Shown here in pieces: positions 51,076 to 59,127 of a DNA stretch of 64,000 nucleotides. Position 1 is the first letter of the stretch; each line of letters begins with the position of its first letter. The stretch covers positions 1 through 64,000 of the forward strand of contig JAFAGM010000139.1 in NCBI GenBank assembly GCA_023422775.1, in the 5' to 3' direction. Made by a program: the position numbers and the translations under genes. Origin of the DNA: Pseudomonadota bacterium. GTDB lineage: Bacteria > Pseudomonadota > Alphaproteobacteria > Rhizobiales > Xanthobacteraceae. The notes under the pieces are model-generated. The model saw nothing but the letters and a program-made list of their open reading frames with translations. It had not been told where the DNA came from and searched no databases.

Positions 51076-52089
51076 TTATCGTCCGCATTGTCCGCTCCCG
51101 CGCACCCCATCCCACCACGCGCACGTCCCCGACATCAGCTTGTAATTCCCCTCCATCACCTGCACCGGGGCGCGCAATCCCTGGGCTGCGGCGCGCATCC
51201 GCATTTCGCGGGCGACTTCGCGGTCCTCCGGCGGCAGCCAGACGCGCTCGTGGCCCCACAGGCTCGGGCCGTCATGCATCTCGACCGGCTGCCATGTCGC
51301 GGGATCGATCTCGCGGCCGCCCCAGCCGCATTCGATCATGAAGGACGACGGGGTCTTCGCATAGAACGAGGTCATGAAATCGTTGGTGTGGCGGCCGAGC
51401 GTGACGCCGATGCGGCCTTCCTCCATCTGCGCGATGTCGTAGCACTGGCCGACATCGTCGAGCGAGCACAGTTCCACCATCAGATGATGCATGCCGTTCC
51501 GCCCCGTTTCGATCAGCGCGAGGCTGTGATGCCGTGCGTTGACATGGAAGAAGTAGGCGCGGAAGGGCTTCTCGATGTAGTCGGAAAGCCCGAAGCCGAG
51601 CACGCCGACATAGAACGCCATCATCGGCTCGATGTTCTCGACTGTCAGCACGGCGTGCCCGAGCCCCAGCGGCCCGGTGCGAAAACCCGAGATCGAACGT
51701 CCCGGCACGAACGGCGTGTCGTCGATCTCGGCGCCATGAAACGCCTCCAGCCGGTTGCCGGCGGGATCGCGAAACGAGATCAGTCCGCGGACGCGCCTGG
51801 CGTCGGCCATCGTTTGCGGCTCGGCCGTGACCGGCACGCCGGCCTTCTCAAGCCGGGCCGCCAGCGCATCCAGCGCGGTGCCATCAGCGACTTCCCAGCC
51901 GAAGAAACGCGTTCCTTCGCCCATGGCGCGGTCGATGACGATGCGCTGCTTGCGGTCGTCCATCCGGAACGCCAGCAGCGAATTGCCGCGCTCCACCGCC
52001 TGCAGCCCGACCATGCCGGTCCCGAACTGCCGCCAGTCGTCCAGCGCCTCGGATCCGAAGCCTGCATATCCCAGACCCAGCAATGCCAT
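51076..52089 (-). CDS. Extradiol ring-cleavage dioxygenase, BphC/HsaC type
   Basis: The 337-residue two-domain VOC protein has the Fe(II) ligands in GLGHAVL, RHHSLAL and MIECGWGG. These match H146, H210 and E260 of BphC by order and spacing. It would cleave 2,3-dihydroxybiphenyl-like catechols. No other catechol-pathway gene is nearby. ATG 52089 has GGAGG 8 bp upstream; the longer frame to 52146 is not favoured. Confidence 0.9.
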   Translation of the reverse strand: MALLGLGYAGFGSEALDDWRQFGTGMVGLQAVERGNSLLAFRMDDRKQRIVIDRAMGEGTRFFGWEVADGTALDALAARLEKAGVPVTAEPQTMADARRVRGLISFRDPAGNRLEAFHGAEIDDTPFVPGRSISGFRTGPLGLGHAVLTVENIEPMMAFYVGVLGFGLSDYIEKPFRAYFFHVNARHHSLALIETGRNGMHHLMVELCSLDDVGQCYDIAQMEEGRIGVTLGRHTNDFMTSFYAKTPSSFMIECGWGGREIDPATWQPVEMHDGPSLWGHERVWLPPEDREVAREMRMRAAAQGLRAPVQVMEGNYKLMSGTCAWWDGVRGSGQCGR

Positions 52090-52220
52090 CGCCTGCCTCC
52101 GCCCTTCGGGAACCCATGCGCGTCGAACGCGCCGCTGCCTGGTCAAATCCTATGCAGTTTTCTCCTGTTCCGACACCCAAAGATGGGTGCCGGGCCGGTC
52201 ATCCGGACCGTCTCCCTCCC

Positions 52221-52249
52221 TTGACATCGTCCACGGCGGATGGTGTCTA
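52221..52249 (+). promoter_or_regulatory. trp promoter giving a leaderless trpL transcript
   Basis: TTGACA at 52221-52226, 17-bp spacer, TGTCTA at 52244-52249. The start site would be about 7 bp further, at the A of the trpL ATG (52256). Sinorhizobium trpL mRNA is known to begin at the ATG. Confidence 0.65.
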
Positions 52250-52255
52250 GTTCCC

Positions 52256-52300
52256 ATGAGCACCAACCGCCCATCCCGTCTCTGGTGGCGCACCTCTTAA
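52256..52300 (+). CDS. trpL: trp leader peptide
   Basis: A 14-codon ORF, MSTNRPSRLWWRTS, has two adjacent Trp codons (52283-52288) and ends in TAA at 52300. It lies 131 bp upstream of trpE(G), immediately before hairpin-forming sequence. This is the classical layout for tryptophan attenuation; stalling at WW would expose alternative structures. It is too short for automatic gene calling. Confidence 0.85.
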   Translation: MSTNRPSRLWWRTS

Positions 52301-52329
52301 AAGAGGTGGCCGGTGCGATTTCATTTTTT
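52289..52329 (+). terminator. trp attenuator hairpin
   Basis: The perfect inner repeat CACCTCTT/AAGAGGTG is flanked by CGCACC (52289-52294) and GGTGCG (52312-52317). ATTTCATTTTTT follows at 52318-52329. The stem and the T-run fit a conditional terminator that starts at the end of trpL. A second hairpin, GGTCGC/GCGACC (52341-52361), which overlaps an alternative CCATCG/CGATGG pairing, lies further downstream and could be the competing structure or the real terminator. Confidence 0.6.
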
Positions 52330-52431
52330 CAATCGTCGAAGGTCGCCATCGCGGTGCGACCGATGGTTTGTTCATTTGCCCTTCGTTTGTCCTGTGTGGC
52401 GCTCCCTCCCGAAAGTTCGTAAGAGGATCAC

Positions 52432-54585
52432 ATGAACAGGACAGCCTTTTCCCTGCCCGAGCACTGCGAATACCGGACCGGCGGCGGCCTCGCGATCTCG
52501 CGCACCGTCGAGCAGTTTGCCGGCGACGCCAGGCGGCTCGACGATTTGATCGAACTGCTCGACATCAGACGCGGCGTGGTGCTGTCGTCGGGCACCACCG
52601 TGCCCGGCCGCTACGAGAGTTTCGACCTCGGCTTTTCCGATCCGCCGCTGGTGCTGGAAACGGTCGGTTCCGACTTCTCGCTTTCCGCGTTGAACGCGCG
52701 CGGCGAGGTGCTGATCGCATTCCTCGGCGATGTGTTGCGCGAGCCCTGCGTGGTCATTTCGGAACGAACTCCCACGCATCTCGCCGGCCACATCATCCGC
52801 GGCGCGGCCCCGGTCGAGGAAGACCAGCGCACCCGCCGCGCCAGCGTGATGTCGCTGGTGCGCGATCTCATCGCAGCACTTGCCGCCAACGACGATCCGC
52901 TGCTCGGCCTCTACGGCGCCTTCGCCTACGACCTCGTGTTCCAGATCGAGGACCTGGTGCAGAAGCGGGCGCGCGAGAGCGACCAGCGCGACATCGTGCT
53001 CTACGTGCCGGATCGCCTGCTGGCCTACGACCGCGCCACCGGCCGCGGCGTGGTGCTGAGCTATGATTTTTCCTGGAAGGGCAAATCCACGAAAGCGCTG
53101 CCGCGCGATACCGGCGAGAGCGTCTACGCCAAGGCGCCGCGCCAGGGGTTTGCCGATCATGGGCCCGGCGAATATCAGGCGACCGTCGAGGTCGCGCGCG
53201 CGGCGTTTGCGCGCGGCGATCTGTTCGAGGCGGTGCCGGGGCAATTGTTCGCCGAACCCTGCGAACGCTCGCCGGCCGAAGTGTTCCAGCGGCTTTGTCG
53301 TATCAACCCGTCGCCCTATGGCGCGCTGATGAATCTCGGCGAGGGTGAATTCCTGGTGTCGGCTTCGCCGGAAATGTTCGTGCGATCCGACGGGCGCCGG
53401 GTCGAGACCTGTCCGATCTCGGGCACGATCGCGCGGGGCGCCGACGCGATCGGCGACGCCGAGCAGATCCGGCAATTGTTGAATTCGGAAAAAGACGAAT
53501 TCGAACTCAACATGTGCACCGACGTCGACCGCAACGACAAGGCGCGCGTCTGCGTGCCGGGAACGATCAAGGTTCTCGCGCGCCGGCAGATCGAGACCTA
53601 TTCAAAGCTGTTCCATACCGTCGACCATGTCGAAGGCATGCTGCGGCCGGGCTTCGATTCCCTCGATGCGTTCCTGACCCACGCCTGGGCGGTGACGGTG
53701 ACCGGCGCGCCGAAACTGTGGGCGATGCAGTTCGTCGAGGACAATGAGCGTTCGTCGCGGCGCTGGTATGCGGGTGCGATCGGCGCGGTCAATTTCGACG
53801 GCAGCATCAATACCGGGCTCACCATCCGCACCATCCGCATGAAGGACGGCCTGGCCGAAGTGCGCGTCGGCGCCACCTGTCTTTTCGATTCGGATCCCGC
53901 CGCCGAAGACCGCGAATGCCAGGTCAAGGCGGCGGCGCTGTTCCAGGCGCTGCGCGGCGATGCGCCAAAGCCCTTGTCGGCGTTCTCGCCCGACGCCACC
54001 GGCTCGGGCCGCAACGTGCTGCTGATCGATCACGACGACAGTTTTGTGCACATGCTGGCGGATTACTTCCGCCAGGTCGGCGCGAGCGTGACCGTGGTCC
54101 GGCATGTCCATGCGCAGGAGATGCTGAAGAAGAACTGGGATCTTCTGGTGCTCTCACCCGGCCCGGGACGCCCCGAGGATTTCGGGATCTCGAAGACCAT
54201 CGGAACTGCGCTCGAACGCAAGCTGCCGATTTTCGGCGTCTGCCTCGGCGTGCAGGCGATCGGCGAATATTTCGGCGGCCAGCTCGGCCAGCTCACCCAG
54301 CCCGCGCACGGACGGCCGTCGCGGGTCCAGGTGCGCGGCGGGCGGCTGATGCAGAACCTGCCCAATGAGATCGTGATCGGCCGTTATCACTCGCTCTATG
54401 TCGAGCGCGACAGCGTGCCCGATGTGCTCGATGTCACCGCCACCACCGAGGACGGCGTCGCGATGGCGATCGAACACAAGACCCTGCCGGTCGGCGGCGT
54501 GCAGTTTCACCCGGAATCGCTAATGTCGCTCGGCGGCGAGGTGGGACTGCGTATTGTCGAGAACGCGTTTCGGCTGGGGGCATGA
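52432..54585 (+). CDS. trpE(G): Fused anthranilate synthase TrpE(G)
   Basis: The 717-residue enzyme makes anthranilate from chorismate and glutamine, the first step of tryptophan synthesis. Residues 1 to about 515 are TrpE with PGQLFAEP, SPEMFVRSDGRRVETCPISG and the DVDRNDKARV motif. The remainder is the TrpG amidotransferase with LLIDHDDSFVHML, cysteine nucleophile in FGVCLGVQAIGEYFGG and VQFHPESLMSLGG. The fused form is characteristic of rhizobia. It is regulated by the upstream trpL attenuator. Confidence 0.96.
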   Translation: MNRTAFSLPEHCEYRTGGGLAISRTVEQFAGDARRLDDLIELLDIRRGVVLSSGTTVPGRYESFDLGFSDPPLVLETVGSDFSLSALNARGEVLIAFLGDVLREPCVVISERTPTHLAGHIIRGAAPVEEDQRTRRASVMSLVRDLIAALAANDDPLLGLYGAFAYDLVFQIEDLVQKRARESDQRDIVLYVPDRLLAYDRATGRGVVLSYDFSWKGKSTKALPRDTGESVYAKAPRQGFADHGPGEYQATVEVARAAFARGDLFEAVPGQLFAEPCERSPAEVFQRLCRINPSPYGALMNLGEGEFLVSASPEMFVRSDGRRVETCPISGTIARGADAIGDAEQIRQLLNSEKDEFELNMCTDVDRNDKARVCVPGTIKVLARRQIETYSKLFHTVDHVEGMLRPGFDSLDAFLTHAWAVTVTGAPKLWAMQFVEDNERSSRRWYAGAIGAVNFDGSINTGLTIRTIRMKDGLAEVRVGATCLFDSDPAAEDRECQVKAAALFQALRGDAPKPLSAFSPDATGSGRNVLLIDHDDSFVHMLADYFRQVGASVTVVRHVHAQEMLKKNWDLLVLSPGPGRPEDFGISKTIGTALERKLPIFGVCLGVQAIGEYFGGQLGQLTQPAHGRPSRVQVRGGRLMQNLPNEIVIGRYHSLYVERDSVPDVLDVTATTEDGVAMAIEHKTLPVGGVQFHPESLMSLGGEVGLRIVENAFRLGA

Positions 54586-54597
54586 ACTGAGAGGATC

Positions 54598-54678
54598 GTT
54601 ATTGCGAGGAGCGAAGCGACGAAGCAATCCACACTTTCTTTGCCGCACGCTGGATTGCTTCGCTTCGCTCGCAATGAC
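54598..54678. repeat. GTCATTGCGA palindromic repeat (left end GTTATTGCGA)
   Basis: Ends GTTATTGCGAGGAGCGAAGC and CGCTCGCAATGAC with GCAATCC and GGATTGC inside; between trpE(G) and apt. Confidence 0.8.
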
Positions 54679-54706
54679 GGAGGCAAACGTCTGAAATGAG
54701 AAACCA

Positions 54707-55246
54707 ATGACATTCGATCACGATCTGAAGGCCACTGTCCGCACCATTCCGGACTACCCGAAGCAGGGCATCCTGTTCCGCGACATCACGACCTTGCTGG
54801 CGGATGCGCGCGCGTTCCGCCGCGCGGTCGACGAACTGGTGCAGCCATGGGCCGGATTGAAGATCGACAAGGTCGCGGGCATCGAGGCGAGGGGCTTCAT
54901 CCTCGGCGGCGCGGTGGCGCATCAGGTCTCCGCCGGCTTCGTGCCGATCCGCAAGAAGGGCAAGCTGCCGCACACCACGGTGCGGATCGCCTACTCACTC
55001 GAATACGGCCTCGACGAAATGGAAATGCATGTCGACGCGATCCAGCCCGGCGAGCGCGTCATCCTGGTCGATGACCTCATCGCCACCGGCGGCACCGCGG
55101 AGGGCGCGGTGAAGCTCTTGCGCCAGATTGGCGCCAACGTGGTCGCAGCCTGCTTCATTATCGATCTGCCCGATCTCGGCGGCGCGGCGAAGCTGCGCGC
55201 GATGGACGTGCCCGTGCGCACGCTGATGGCGTTCGAGGGGCATTGA
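54707..55246 (+). CDS. apt: Adenine phosphoribosyltransferase
   Basis: The 179-residue salvage enzyme makes AMP from adenine and PRPP. The PRPP loop is VILVDDLIATGGTA at about 119-132, preceded by GIEARGFILGGAVAH. Length and motifs are standard. It has its own start ATG 54707 after GAAACCA and lies after the repeat; it is probably an independent unit. Confidence 0.95.
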   Translation: MTFDHDLKATVRTIPDYPKQGILFRDITTLLADARAFRRAVDELVQPWAGLKIDKVAGIEARGFILGGAVAHQVSAGFVPIRKKGKLPHTTVRIAYSLEYGLDEMEMHVDAIQPGERVILVDDLIATGGTAEGAVKLLRQIGANVVAACFIIDLPDLGGAAKLRAMDVPVRTLMAFEGH

Positions 55247-55349
55247 GGGACTGGCTCCAAACTCTCCCCACAACTAATGACCTTGTTTCAGATCGCCTCC
55301 GCAGGACGGGCGACGTCAATATTGCCCGGGTAATATTTCGTGACGCCGT

Positions 55350-56021
55350 TCACGACTGCTGGGCCAGCAGGCTGAGTTCCAGCTCGCGAAAACAGATGTA
55401 GTTCCTGCGTATCCACTGGTGCAGTTCGGTCGAGGAATCCCGCTCGGCCCGTAGGTAGTCGGTGAACGAGAAAGTCACCCGGTCGATATAGGTCCTCAGG
55501 AAGGAGGGCAGCGCCGAGATCCGAACGACCGGTCCCGCTACCATGGTCTTGGGCAATTCGCCGCGCACCACGTGCTCGTTGTCGATCGTGATGAGTGTCC
55601 TGGTCGGGATCTGCTCGTGCAGCATCGGATAGCTGCGCGCGGAGATGCGGTCGGTATCGGCCACGAACAGGACGATCGGCGCGACGCCGCGGCGCGCGGC
55701 CTCCTTCAGGAAACCGATCTCGTGGATCATCCTGAAGAACTCGTCGAAGGCGTGAAAGCCGAGGTCGATCACCTTGGCTATGCCGTCATGGACGATCAGG
55801 CGGTCCATCAGCTGCATCTTGCCGTAGGTGTCGCCGACATCGGCGGTTTCGGTGATGCGCGGCAGGTACTCGAGCAGCGACGGCTCTTTCAGATTGATGT
55901 CGAAAGAGGACACCATGCCGTCTTTCAGCAGCAGGAATTCGCTCAAGAGACGCGCAAGCAGCGTCTTGCCGACCATCGGTCGGGGAGAGCAGATGATGTA
56001 AACGGGCGTGAGGCTCATCAC
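55350..56021 (-). CDS. ParA-like P-loop protein with divergent Walker A
   Basis: The 223-residue cytoplasmic protein begins MMSLTPVYIICSPRPMVGKTLLARLL. The loop SPRPMVGKT resembles a P-loop but lacks the first lysine of ParA's KGGxGKT. Later VIDLGFHAFDEFF and IVLFVADTD look like switch II and a guanine/adenine strand. It lies 56 bp downstream of another ParA-like ATPase on the same strand, and the two likely work together. Its function is unknown. Confidence 0.62.
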   Translation of the reverse strand: MMSLTPVYIICSPRPMVGKTLLARLLSEFLLLKDGMVSSFDINLKEPSLLEYLPRITETADVGDTYGKMQLMDRLIVHDGIAKVIDLGFHAFDEFFRMIHEIGFLKEAARRGVAPIVLFVADTDRISARSYPMLHEQIPTRTLITIDNEHVVRGELPKTMVAGPVVRISALPSFLRTYIDRVTFSFTDYLRAERDSSTELHQWIRRNYICFRELELSLLAQQS

Positions 56022-56077
56022 GCGCTATATCAGGCGAATTTTTCGCCTAATCCAGCCTTATCACGCCCGCGCCGCGA

Positions 56078-56833
56078 CTATTTTTCGCCGCCGCGTGCAA
56101 CCGGCTTGCTGGAGCCGACGAGGTCGGTCAGCTTGATGCGGTCGAACTCGCTCCAGACGTTGGCGAGCCAGTGCCGGACATAGCCGCGCAGCACGAACGA
56201 ATAGTTCGCGGCTTCGTCGTCCTTGCCCTTGTTGGCGACGAACTTGAGGAACGGCACCGAGGAAACCTCGACCTGCTCGTAGGCCATTTCGTTGAGCTTC
56301 GGGATCGTGAGGTCGGTCGCATCCTTGATGCGGTGGAAGTAGGAATTATAGGTCGACTGGTCCCACTGGAAGAACTGGGTGTCGTTGATGAAGTTCTTCA
56401 CCAGGAAGTACTTGGCGCCCTGCATGAAATTCGCGGTCTCGGCGATCTCGTCGAGCGAGGCGATCGAGGGGCCCAGGATATGGAACACCGCAAACGTGAT
56501 CTGTCCGGCCTTCGCCGCATCCAGGAAACCGATGTCGCGCAGCGAGGCCAGTGCGGGGGACAACAGTCCGGCGCGGACGTCGATCACGGTGACGGACGGG
56601 CTCACCGCATTGAGCGTATCGAAAATCTTCATCTGGTCCGCGGTCGTCGTCATGTCGACGATCTCGGTGATGTCGGGGTGGAACCGTTTGAGGGTACCGC
56701 GCGGGGATTCGGTGTCGAACGCCCGGGTGGGCACGTTATTCGCGCTGAAATAGTCCAGCAGCGTCCGCGACACGGTCGTCTTGCCGACCCCGCCCTTGTC
56801 CGCGCCGACCACGATCACAACTGGCTTTGCCAT
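56078..56833 (-). CDS. ParA/MinD-like ATPase with canonical deviant Walker A
   Basis: The 251-residue protein has Walker A GADKGGVGKTTVSRTLL with the ParA signature lysine. Switch I-like DTESPRGT and switch II-like VIDVRAGLL follow. No ParB or plasmid partition gene is nearby, so chromosome or plasmid partition is not supported. Surface positioning of a complex, or control of a secretion or polysaccharide system, is possible. ATG 56833 follows AAAGGAATTCC. It precedes the divergent-P-loop partner. Confidence 0.75.
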   Translation of the reverse strand: MAKPVVIVVGADKGGVGKTTVSRTLLDYFSANNVPTRAFDTESPRGTLKRFHPDITEIVDMTTTADQMKIFDTLNAVSPSVTVIDVRAGLLSPALASLRDIGFLDAAKAGQITFAVFHILGPSIASLDEIAETANFMQGAKYFLVKNFINDTQFFQWDQSTYNSYFHRIKDATDLTIPKLNEMAYEQVEVSSVPFLKFVANKGKDDEAANYSFVLRGYVRHWLANVWSEFDRIKLTDLVGSSKPVARGGEK

Positions 56834-57000
56834 GGAATTCCTTTGAACCAACTTCACCGACCGCGGGAGCGACCGGCAGCCCCATTCCCTGCTTTGGGCG
56901 CGACCATGGCAGAAACAAGGGAGAATTCAATTCCTTAGAAGCGCATCGCGCCTATTCGTGGCGGAATTTCTTGATCCGGACGGTCAGCCCGCGCGGGAAC

Positions 57001-58179
57001 CTAGCTGCGGCGGCCCCAGGGACCGTCCGACGCACCGGAACCGGCATCGATCGGGCCGGTCGCCGGGCTGTTGGCGTCGCTCCAGGGGCCGCGGGGAACA
57101 GGTGGCGGGAGTTGGTCGGGGGACGCCTCCTGCTGGTCTTCCGGCTCGACTGCCTCATCCGAAGGCAGAGCCAGCGGTCCGGGGTCATGGCCGCCGGCGT
57201 ACTGCACCAGCGCCTTGACGCGGCTCTCCACGGAGGGGTGGGTGGCGAACAGATCGGCAAATCCCTCGCGTGGATTGTCGACGCAGAGTTCCATCACGGC
57301 CGAGGTGGCGCCGGGCAGTTCGCCGCGGTTCTCGATCTTGCGCAGTGCCGAGATCATGGCATCAGGATTCTTGGTCAGTTCCACCGAACCGGCGTCGGCC
57401 AGAAATTCGCGCGACCGCGACAGCGCCAGCTTGACGACCTGCGACAGCAGCCAGGCGAGCAGGATCAGCACGACGGCAATGATGATGGCGAGGATCGCGC
57501 CGCCGGCGCCCTTGTTGTCGCGATCGGACGATGACGAGGAGGAGGACGACGACGAACGGCGGCCGGAACTCCACGGCACGTTGGTGAACATCCGGAACAT
57601 CAGCTCGCCGAAGAAGCCGACCACGCCGGCAATGATGACGGCGACCACCATCAACTGGACGTCGCCATTGCGGATGTGCGTGAGCTCGTGGCCGAGCACG
57701 GCCTCGATCTCCTGATCGTTGAGCGCGGCCAGAAGGCCGGTCGTGACCGTGACGGCGTATTGCCGCCGGTTGAGGCCGCTTGCGAATGCGTTCAGCGCCG
57801 GGCTGTCCATCACCTTCAGCTTCGGCATCGGGATGCCGCGCGAGATGCACAGATTTTCAAGCAGATTATAGAGCCGCGGCTGCTGCTGCCGCGTCACGCT
57901 TTCGCCGCCGGTGACGGCGTCGATCATGTTCTGGTGAAAGAAATAGGCGATCACGATCCACAGCGCGGCGGCGATGGTGGCGTAGGGAAACGCCGTGGCC
58001 AGGTCGCGCGATGCGCTCTTCAGGTAGAAGTCGAGCGACCTGCCGCCATGCGTGAAAGCTTCGGCGACCAGCGCGCCCGCAAAGACCAGCACATAGATCA
58101 GCAGGAACAGGCCGGCGAGCAGCAACATCGAACGAAACTTGTTCGACGAGATATGCGTGTAGAGACCGTATGCGGTCAT
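57001..58179 (-). CDS. M48-family zinc metalloprotease (HtpX-like)
   Basis: The 392-residue membrane protease has two N-terminal transmembrane helices, zinc motif HELTH (about 163-167), two further helices and the later zinc ligand in SREFLADA. A serine run of ten residues (SSSSSSSSSS in RRSSS...SDRD) separates helices 3 and 4. A proline-rich cytoplasmic tail of about 50 residues follows. HtpX-like proteases degrade misfolded membrane proteins. The LemA gene lies 116 bp upstream, a usual pairing. ATG 58179 is used; GTG 58185 adds two residues. Confidence 0.92.
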   Translation of the reverse strand: MTAYGLYTHISSNKFRSMLLLAGLFLLIYVLVFAGALVAEAFTHGGRSLDFYLKSASRDLATAFPYATIAAALWIVIAYFFHQNMIDAVTGGESVTRQQQPRLYNLLENLCISRGIPMPKLKVMDSPALNAFASGLNRRQYAVTVTTGLLAALNDQEIEAVLGHELTHIRNGDVQLMVVAVIIAGVVGFFGELMFRMFTNVPWSSGRRSSSSSSSSSSDRDNKGAGGAILAIIIAVVLILLAWLLSQVVKLALSRSREFLADAGSVELTKNPDAMISALRKIENRGELPGATSAVMELCVDNPREGFADLFATHPSVESRVKALVQYAGGHDPGPLALPSDEAVEPEDQQEASPDQLPPPVPRGPWSDANSPATGPIDAGSGASDGPWGRRS

Positions 58180-58193
58180 GGGCACTATCTCCC

Positions 58194-58273
58194 GTCATTC
58201 CGGGGCGATGCGGAGCATCGAACCCGGAATCTCGAGATTCCGGGTTCACGCCTTCGGCGCGCCCCGGAACGAC
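58194..58273. repeat. Palindromic repeat of the GTCATTCCGGGGCG family
   Basis: GTCATTCCGGGGCGATGCGGAGCATC at the left is split around an inner CCCGGAATCTCGAGATTCCGGG hairpin; GCCCCGGAACGAC is at the right end. Located between lemA and the protease. Confidence 0.75.
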
Positions 58274-58295
58274 GAAAGAGAGACATGGATTCCCC

Positions 58296-58856
58296 TCAGA
58301 ACTTCACCGTCGGCACCGTCTCGACCTGGGCGCGGCTGGCGCCGAGGTCGAAGAATTCCTTGCGGGTGAAGCCGAACATGCCGGCAAACAAAGCCGCGGG
58401 AAGCTGCTGAATGCCGGTGTTGTATTCCTGGACCGCATTGTTGAAGAAGCGGCGGCTGGCGGCGATCTTGTTCTCGAGGTCGGAGAGCTCGCTCGCAAGC
58501 TGCTGGAAGTTGGCGTTGGCCTTGAGGTCCGGATAGGCCTCCGACAGGGCGATCAGGCGCCCGAGCGCGCCGCTCAACTGGTTCTCGGCCGCGGACACCT
58601 GCGCCGGACCCTGCGCCGACATCGCGGAATTGCGCGCCTTGATCACGTCGTCGAGCGTGCCGCGCTCATGCTGGGCATAGCCCTTGACGGTCTCGACCAG
58701 GTTCGGGATCAGGTCGTGGCGCTGCTTGAGCTGCACGTCGATGTCGGCAAACGCCTGGTTGACGCGCTGGCTGAGCGCGACCAGGCGGTTATACGCCCCG
58801 AAGGCGAACAGCACGATGATGACGATGACGCCGAGAACGATCCAGCCGGTCGACAT
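58296..58856 (-). CDS. LemA family protein
   Basis: The 186-residue protein has one N-terminal transmembrane helix (MSTGWIVLGVIVIIVLFAFG), the LemA motif YNRLVALSQRVNQAFADIDVQLKQRHDLIPNLVETVKGYA in two consecutive blocks, and the C-terminal NTGIQQLP with FAGMFGFTRKEFF. LemA proteins are usually next to HtpX-like M48 proteases, as here, and have an envelope role that is not defined. ATG 58856 with AGGAG upstream is preferred to TTG 58865. Confidence 0.93.
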   Translation of the reverse strand: MSTGWIVLGVIVIIVLFAFGAYNRLVALSQRVNQAFADIDVQLKQRHDLIPNLVETVKGYAQHERGTLDDVIKARNSAMSAQGPAQVSAAENQLSGALGRLIALSEAYPDLKANANFQQLASELSDLENKIAASRRFFNNAVQEYNTGIQQLPAALFAGMFGFTRKEFFDLGASRAQVETVPTVKF

Positions 58857-58978
58857 GACGGACAACTCCTGTGGGACGAAAAGGCAGGGAGATTAGACGA
58901 GAAACGACACGCGGGCAGCCCGCCGCGAGTTGGGGCATGGCGTTAGTCGGAAGTGAGGCGGGATAAGTTCATTTCGCT

Positions 58979-59113
58979 CGTGTCCCGGACGCGGTGCAGC
59001 GTCTCTTGACGATGCACCGCAGAGCCGGGACCCATATCTGGCAGCGGAGTCGGCCCCGGCTCTGCAGCGCATCACGCCGCGAATGCGGCGCGCCGCGCTG
59101 CGTCCGGGGCACG
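58979..59113. repeat. Palindromic repeat of the GTGTCCCGGACGCG family
   Basis: Left CGTGTCCCGGACGCGGTGC and right GCGTCCGGGGCACG are outer arms. GCAGAGCCGGGACCCAT and GGCCCCGGCTCTGC form a second internal pair. Located between lemA and the Rsm22-type gene. Confidence 0.75.
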
Positions 59114-59127
59114 AGACCAGCACCAAA

